DNA of 64,000 nucleotides from Gigaspora margarita (lineage: Eukaryota > Glomeromycota > Glomeromycetes > Diversisporales > Gigasporaceae). This document shows, one piece after another, positions 58,900-64,000 of this stretch (the first letter of the stretch is position 1; each line of letters starts with the position of its first letter). The notes beneath the pieces were generated by a model that was not told the origin of the DNA, ran no database searches, and saw only the letters and a program-made list of their open reading frames with translations. The position numbers and the translations under genes were made by a program. The DNA is taken from positions 125,317-189,316 of the forward strand of contig WTPW01000195.1 in assembly GCA_009809945.1 (NCBI GenBank), in the 5' to 3' direction.

Positions 58900-61808
58900 T
58901 TAATGAAAAGAATGATCTAGAAAAAGAGATTCTAAATTTGTAATAGGTTGAAAGTTGAGATTAAATTTTTGTTTTATAAAATTTTTTGCTTCTATATATG
59001 CAGTTTCTTTGTAGTATTTGGCAATTTGTGAAAAGAAGTGAGTTTGGTTTTTGATACAATCAAAATATGTAATAACTCTAGCAAGAAAATGAGTATCAAT
59101 GACTATATGTGTAGCTTTATCCATAGACTCTTGTTTGGATGTGTTAGGAATGTTATAGTTTTCCAAAGCAGTTTTGTGATAAAGAGCAAGATATTTATAA
59201 AAATAAAACCTACAGCATTTTAAGCTAGAGGTAGTATTATTTAATTTACAAACTGCCCCTTCTGCTTCTTTTGCTAAGTTTTCAAGTATTTTGGTTGGTA
59301 TGGTTTGTTTAAGGGTAGCTTCATGTTTTCCATTAATATAAAAAATAGATGAGTCAAGTTTAGGTTTATAAAGTGTTTCTACTTCTTTTATAGGATAAAT
59401 TGTATAAGATTTTTCAAGTATATTCTTATATAGTTTGTTTCTGTTATGAAAGTTTTTTCCCTCCAAATATTTACAGCTTTTGTTATCACAAGAAAGCATA
59501 TGGAAGTTAGTGGCTTTGGTAGCTTCATGTTGNCATTGTAAAGGTTTTTGTGGTTCTTGAAATTCAAATTGAGTAGGTAGAAATTTGTTTAATTGGAAAA
59601 TAAATTGTTGACAGATCTTATTTTTGAGATAAATATAGGTATCTTTTTCAATTAGTGGTGTATCAAATTGTCGAGTATAGTTTGGAAAAATTTATTAAAC
59701 CACTTCTTGTAGTAATCTAATGAGTTAGAAAGAGATGGAACACAGTAGTTTTGGAGAAATGCAGTTTTTGGAATATTAAATAAAAGTTGAATATTAAATC
59801 TAAAATTGGATTTAATTTCAAGAAAAGGTTTGTCTTCATCAATACTATCAATAGTAGATTCAATTTTAGAATACTTAGATCTAAAGTCAGTCTTTTACAA
59901 ATTTTTTGTAATTGATTGTGTGATAGTTATTTGAAAGATAAAGGTATAAGTGAGCTAGATTAAGGCATAGTTGAAGTCAGTTTTGTGTTTTATAAGGTGG
60001 TACAGTAACAAGTGAGGCAAATATTTCTTTATAATTAAGTTTGGTAAATAAAATTGTTGTGAATTGTAAAGTAATGTTTTTGAATGTAGATTCAAGATAG
60101 TCAAATGGTATTGTAGCATTTTTGTTGATATCTGGGTTATGTTCAAAAATAAAATCTATTAAGAAATCAGGACGTAGGCCAACCATTGAACGCAGAAGAT
60201 GTTTAAGAGTAGGGTGAACATCGATCATTTTTACTAGTGATCACGTTACTAATTTTTTTACAATAACATTCAATTGAAATCAGGTGATAATCATATGATA
60301 TTTATATTGTATAACCTAGGCAAATTTCGATCAACCTAGGAAGAATTAATGATATATGCAAGTATGTTTTTTTAAAATAATATAGGAGTTCAAATTATTA
60401 TAATTAGAATTAGAGGGTCTAATATATCTACCCCAAAACTTTTATGAAAATTGATTATATTTTTAAAAACTTTTATATATAACATGTGTTTGATTTTTGT
60501 ATAATATTTTTTTGGTTGATCTACTTATATAAGAAATAATGTATGTTCACCCTACCCTTAAATGATGCTTTGTAAACTGGTTGGTTCTTTTTTTCTGATT
60601 TAATTTTCTTTCTAGAAATGAAATCAAAAAGATGTTTTTTAAGGAATCCAAAAAGCTAATAAGAGAGTTTGGTTTGAAACTTCTTATTAGATTCCATTTC
60701 TTAAGTAATAGAAAAATTAAGCAACCAATTATAAGATGGATTTGGTTTAGATTTTGGTTCATTTGATAGTAAATTTTGAGATTGAGTAGGAGTAGGTTGG
60801 GTTTGTTTTGTATTTTTGTCTGTCAATTGATCAGTAATAGAAGAATCTTGAGTAGTAATAGAGGGATCAATTTCTATGCTAGTATTAATATTTTTTGTAA
60901 ATGGAGTTTCTAGTAATAGAGTAAGTAGAAATAAGTTAGCAAGTGGGTTGGATTGAGAATTTTTATTAGATAGAAATGAATTAAGGTTTTGTTGTTGGCT
61001 TTGTTTTAATAAAATTTGTTGCTGTTGTTGTTTATGTACTTGTTGATTTAGTTGTTGTTGCTGTTGTTTTTGTTTGTATTTAGGTAAGGAGGTATTATAA
61101 GTTGAAAAAATATTAGAAAATGGCTCAGTAGTTGAGGTAGCAGAGGAAGATATAGGAGTAGATATATTGTGTGTTTGTTTCAATTATTGTTGTAAAAAAC
61201 TTTATTAGATGCAATAGTTGTAGAGAGTGTAGAAGTGTTGGCCATGTAGCTGGAGTGATAATAGTCTTCACCTTCCTGAATTACATCACCTTGTGGATAA
61301 TGTTGATTGTTGGCCAATTTACAACTAATTACATGCCAACATTTTGGGCATGTATGCATATGTAAGGATGGTGAAAGTGAGGAAATATTAGTAGAATTGG
61401 TTAAAGTAAATTTTTGGTGAGAGATTGGTGATGATGGAATTGTTTGTTGTGTGCTATTAAGTTGTTGAATAAGTTTTTTGTTTTGTGAATTAGATATAGT
61501 TGGACTAATTTCAGGTGTTGCATCATAGATTTTATTATTTTCTGCTATGAATTTGGTATAGTATTTTTTGCAAATACAAGCAACTATAGCAGTAGAAAGT
61601 GGTACAGAAAAAAATGTGTTGACTTTTTTATGGAGCGAAGGTTTGTATCAAAGCAATATGTTGGATGGAACTTTTTTGGAATTGGTTTAACAATTAATAG
61701 ATTATCTTCATATATTGCGATACCATAGGTTCCATAAGTTTCAGTAACATTTTTGTAAAAGAAATCAAGATCTAAAGTATCAGGTTCTTTGGTTGTTAGA
61801 GTAGGCAT
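58900..61808 (-). pseudogene. LINE copy B ORF1
   Basis: ORF1 of the LINE would be the RNA-binding structural protein of the ribonucleoprotein particle. Pieces on the minus strand are an N-terminal frame starting MPTLTTKEPDTLDLDFFYKN (61584-61808), a Cys-containing block HTCPKCWHVISCKL near 61330, and a Gln-rich stretch (61000-61080). A middle part follows at 59977-60228, then a C-terminal 199-residue frame (58900-59499) beginning MLSCDNKSCKYLEGKNF. Frames change several times, and a TTAA-site MITE (60207-60557) lies inside. No known RNA-binding fold was recognised. Confidence 0.65.
60207..60557. mobile_element. piggyBac-like MITE at TTAA
   Basis: The ends GAGTAGGGTGAACAT and the inverted ATGTTCACCCTACCC are flanked by TTAA on both sides (60203-60206 and 60558-60561). 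TTAA target choice is characteristic of piggyBac-type transposases. The 351-bp interior is AT-rich without an ORF. It interrupts LINE copy B ORF1. Confidence 0.82.
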
Positions 61809-62113
61809 ACTGGAATATAGTAATTTGATTAAGATAAAAATTTGGTTAATTAAATAAAATCAGTATTTAGAAGTATTAAAAAGGAATTTAAATTTAACAA
61901 ATAGAATAACAAAGTAGAGATTGTTGTAAGCTTCACAAAGAGGTATAATTTGTTTTGTATAACATGATACCACCAAATCTAAAGTAGGTTATACAAGTCA
62001 TGTGATATACAGATTACATGTTTCAAGTTACGAATTACACGAATCACATGCTACACAAAGTGTATAAAATTGTATAATTTAGGTAATGTTCCTTATTTGT
62101 ATAAATTAGAAAG

Positions 62114-62497
62114 GTTACAAAAAATAAATATTTGTTTTGTGTAAAATTAATTAATAATTGTGTAAATAATTAAAAACCAATAAATTTTATGTTATTAAAA
62201 ATGTGGGTAGCCAATTTTAAGCCACACAAAAAATGTCTATAGGGTTTTTTGTAGTAAAAAAAAAAAAGGGAAAAAAAAGTAAAAAAAAAGAAAAAAAAAA
62301 GAAATATAAAGGAGTTAAAGATATTTTAAGTATATCTCAGTCAATTTTAGGGCTACAAGCCTAAAATATAGCTTGTTATGATGAGAAGAGTTTGCTCTTT
62401 AACTTTTTCATATTTTGCAAAATAGATTAAAAAGGCTGTTTTAGATGTATTTTAAGAAAATACAATTTTTAGGCCAAAGGCCCGTTACTTAAGGGAA
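62114..62497. other. A-rich stretch, no gene
   Basis: Runs of A broken by single G dominate 62256-62310. A small inverted repeat TTTTAGGGCTACAAGCCTAAAA lies near 62345-62366. No coding frame or terminal repeats found. Confidence 0.45.
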
Positions 62498-62714
62498 GTG
62501 ACAAAAATCAGGTGATTTTTTAGGGGGAGGGAGGGTAAAAAATGTTGAAATTATATATAGGAACCTGACCAAATCTATATTAAAGAGTGGGGGAGGGAGG
62601 GTAAAAAATGTTGAAATTATATATAGGAACCTGACCAAATCTATATTAAAGAGTGGGGAAGGGGGGGTAGGCCTCTAATAAAAAATAATCAGGTGATTAA
62701 TGACACTGCCCTAA
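62498..62714. mobile_element. AGGG-ended MITE with 66-bp G-rich tandem units
   Basis: AGGGAAGTGACAAAAATCAG at the left resembles the inverted AGGGCAGTGTCATTAATCA at the right. Inside, a 66-bp unit starting GGGGGAGGGAGGGTAAAAAA occurs twice (62523-62588 and 62589-62654), and a third G-run start lies at 62655. The G-runs could form quadruplex DNA. A diverged relative without the G-runs is at about 50855-50990. Confidence 0.5.
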
Positions 62715-62944
62715 TGAGTTTGAAGATTTCAGCAATAAAATTTTAATATTATATGTATTTTTAAAAAAGGAACAAGTTTATTTAGGAGTAAAAACCAAGT
62801 TATCTTAATAAATTTTAATATTATAAGATTTTTTTAAAATATTTAAGTTGGAAAAATTTGTGTACAAGTGATTAACAGAAAGAGTTTAGTTACAAAATTA
62901 TTTTTGACCAAAATTATAGATTTATTAATAATATTTAATAATTA

Positions 62945-64000
62945 ATAACTTTTGATCTATTGGACCAAATTTGATGATTTAACTACCAAAATGATCCTTT
63001 TAATAAGAGGATTCTAGCAAGTCCAAAATCATAAGGGAAGTAAGGGTCCCATTTTACCATGTCCTATATATATAGTATAAATATTAATAGTATTTTTATT
63101 ATAATAAAATTATAATATTTAAATTTGAATTCTTAATAATTATTTATCCAAATGAGCTAAAATTTTTAATATAGATAGATATAAGATTGATTTATATTAT
63201 ATTAAAATTTTAGCTAAATTGGATTAGTAGTTCTTGCGAAATTGCTTAAAAATTATATATAATTAAGTTAAATTATTTTAGAGTAAAATTGGTTTTTAGC
63301 AATTGCAAGTAGTTATTACATAGCAAAATCCAAATTTTACTATATAAATCGATTATAACACTTAAGTAAACTTATTTGGGTGATCAAAATACATATACCC
63401 TAAAATTTTATTCAAATTGGAGAAGTTTTTTTTATTTAACTTTTAAATTTTCATTCATCAAATATATTTTTTTAAAAATTTTTAATTTTTTCGTCAAACA
63501 TAAAAATCAAAAGTCAAATAATAAAAAATTCTTCAATATGATAAAGATTTTAGAGTAAGTGTATTTTGATCTACTAAAAAAGTTTACTAAGTGACTATAA
63601 TTAATTCATATAGTAAAATGTTGACTTTACTATATAGCGACTATTATCAATCATGCAGTAGCTTATTTTTAGATAAAAAACATTTTTGAGTTTTTTTAAA
63701 TATTAAAATTTGATTAGTCAATAGTCTTATCACTAGGGAGTATAACTTATGTAACCCAAATAACATGATTTACTGCACTTCCCTAAAAATTTAATCACAA
63801 AATCCTGTAATCAGAATAAATTTGTTACTATAAAACTTCTATAATTTATTAAATAATTATAAACCATTTTGGTAATACAAAATTATTCTGATTTTAGGAT
63901 CCTGTGGTTAGATTTTAACAATTTTGGGCTTTCTAGAATCCTTTTATTGAGAGAATCATTTTGGTAATTAAATAATCAAATTTGGTTCAGTAGATCAAAA
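62945..64000. repeat. DNA-transposon debris with the 120-bp module at both sides
   Basis: The recurrent module appears inverted at about 62945-63035 and direct at 63893-64000, running into the window edge. Between them, AGGGAAGTAAGGGTCCCATT (about 63030) and the inverted CTGCACTTCCCT (about 63775) may be ends of another AGGG-type element. The small ORFs inside are Lys/Phe/Asn-rich chance frames. Confidence 0.45.

Larger units (their letters stand above)
52596..62113 (-). mobile_element. LINE copy B, near full length
   Basis: This minus-strand LINE has a 5' leader (about 61809-62113), ORF1 (about 58900-61808), ORF2 (about 52790-58808) and a 3' UTR ending in an A tract seen as T at about 52598-52607. 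GTTACAAAA occurs just outside both ends (52583-52591 and 62114-62122) and may be the target duplication. The order endonuclease, RT, RNase H places it with the I/Tad-like LINEs. Several frame changes plus MITEs at 54790 and 60207 make it inactive. Ns in the sequence add uncertainty. Confidence 0.85.

Overview
The window looks like a eukaryotic transposon graveyard in a very AT-rich genome with draft-assembly Ns. I found no convincing intact host gene, no rRNA or tRNA gene and no CRISPR array. Three features suggest, but do not prove, an arbuscular mycorrhizal (glomeromycotan) fungus of the Rhizophagus/Gigaspora kind: large LINEs with Q-rich ORF1, a Polinton with a gag-like block, and a Sel1-like scrap. 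That attribution is inference.

Layout. 1-4735 holds the 3' part of a LINE on the plus strand (copy A, running off the left edge), ending in poly(A). About 4760-16018 is a more decayed minus-strand LINE ORF2 (copy C). It is cut by at least seven later insertions: an 8-bp-TSD MITE with another MITE inside it, a tandem array of palindromes, TA-target MITEs, a SINE, a pogo-like element, an AATGACC foldback element and an 857-bp retroposed sequence. About 16040-17230 is a Gypsy-type integrase fossil. 17530-21700 is the least repetitive stretch and carries only weak small ORFs. 19870-29229 holds one locus two to three times, joined at single Ns, and is probably a scaffolding or haplotype artefact. 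29230-33650 is MITE and repeat debris.

33655-48420 is a 14.8-kb Polinton/Maverick fossil. It has terminal inverted repeats of about 556 bp, a minus-strand integrase and a minus-strand protein-primed DNA polymerase B. Between them lies a plus-strand gag-like and retropepsin-like block, where capsid genes would be expected. Its repeats carry a small Cys/His-rich ORF. Four or more MITEs have inserted into it. 48430-52435 is further MITE and palindromic debris. About 52596-62113 is a near full-length minus-strand LINE (copy B) with ORF1 and an ORF2 holding endonuclease, reverse transcriptase, RNase H and a Cys/His zinc motif; it is broken and carries two MITEs. 62114-64000 holds A-rich sequence, a G-rich 66-bp repeat and DNA-transposon debris.

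The clearest structure is in the small non-autonomous elements. Many keep exact boundaries and target-site duplications that can be read off the sequence. One family is 179 bp in three separate insertions. Several hAT-like families (8-bp duplications) are each built from their own short repeated motif. A module of about 120 bp recurs in at least six places. The two better preserved LINE copies share a Lys where RNase H normally has a catalytic Glu.
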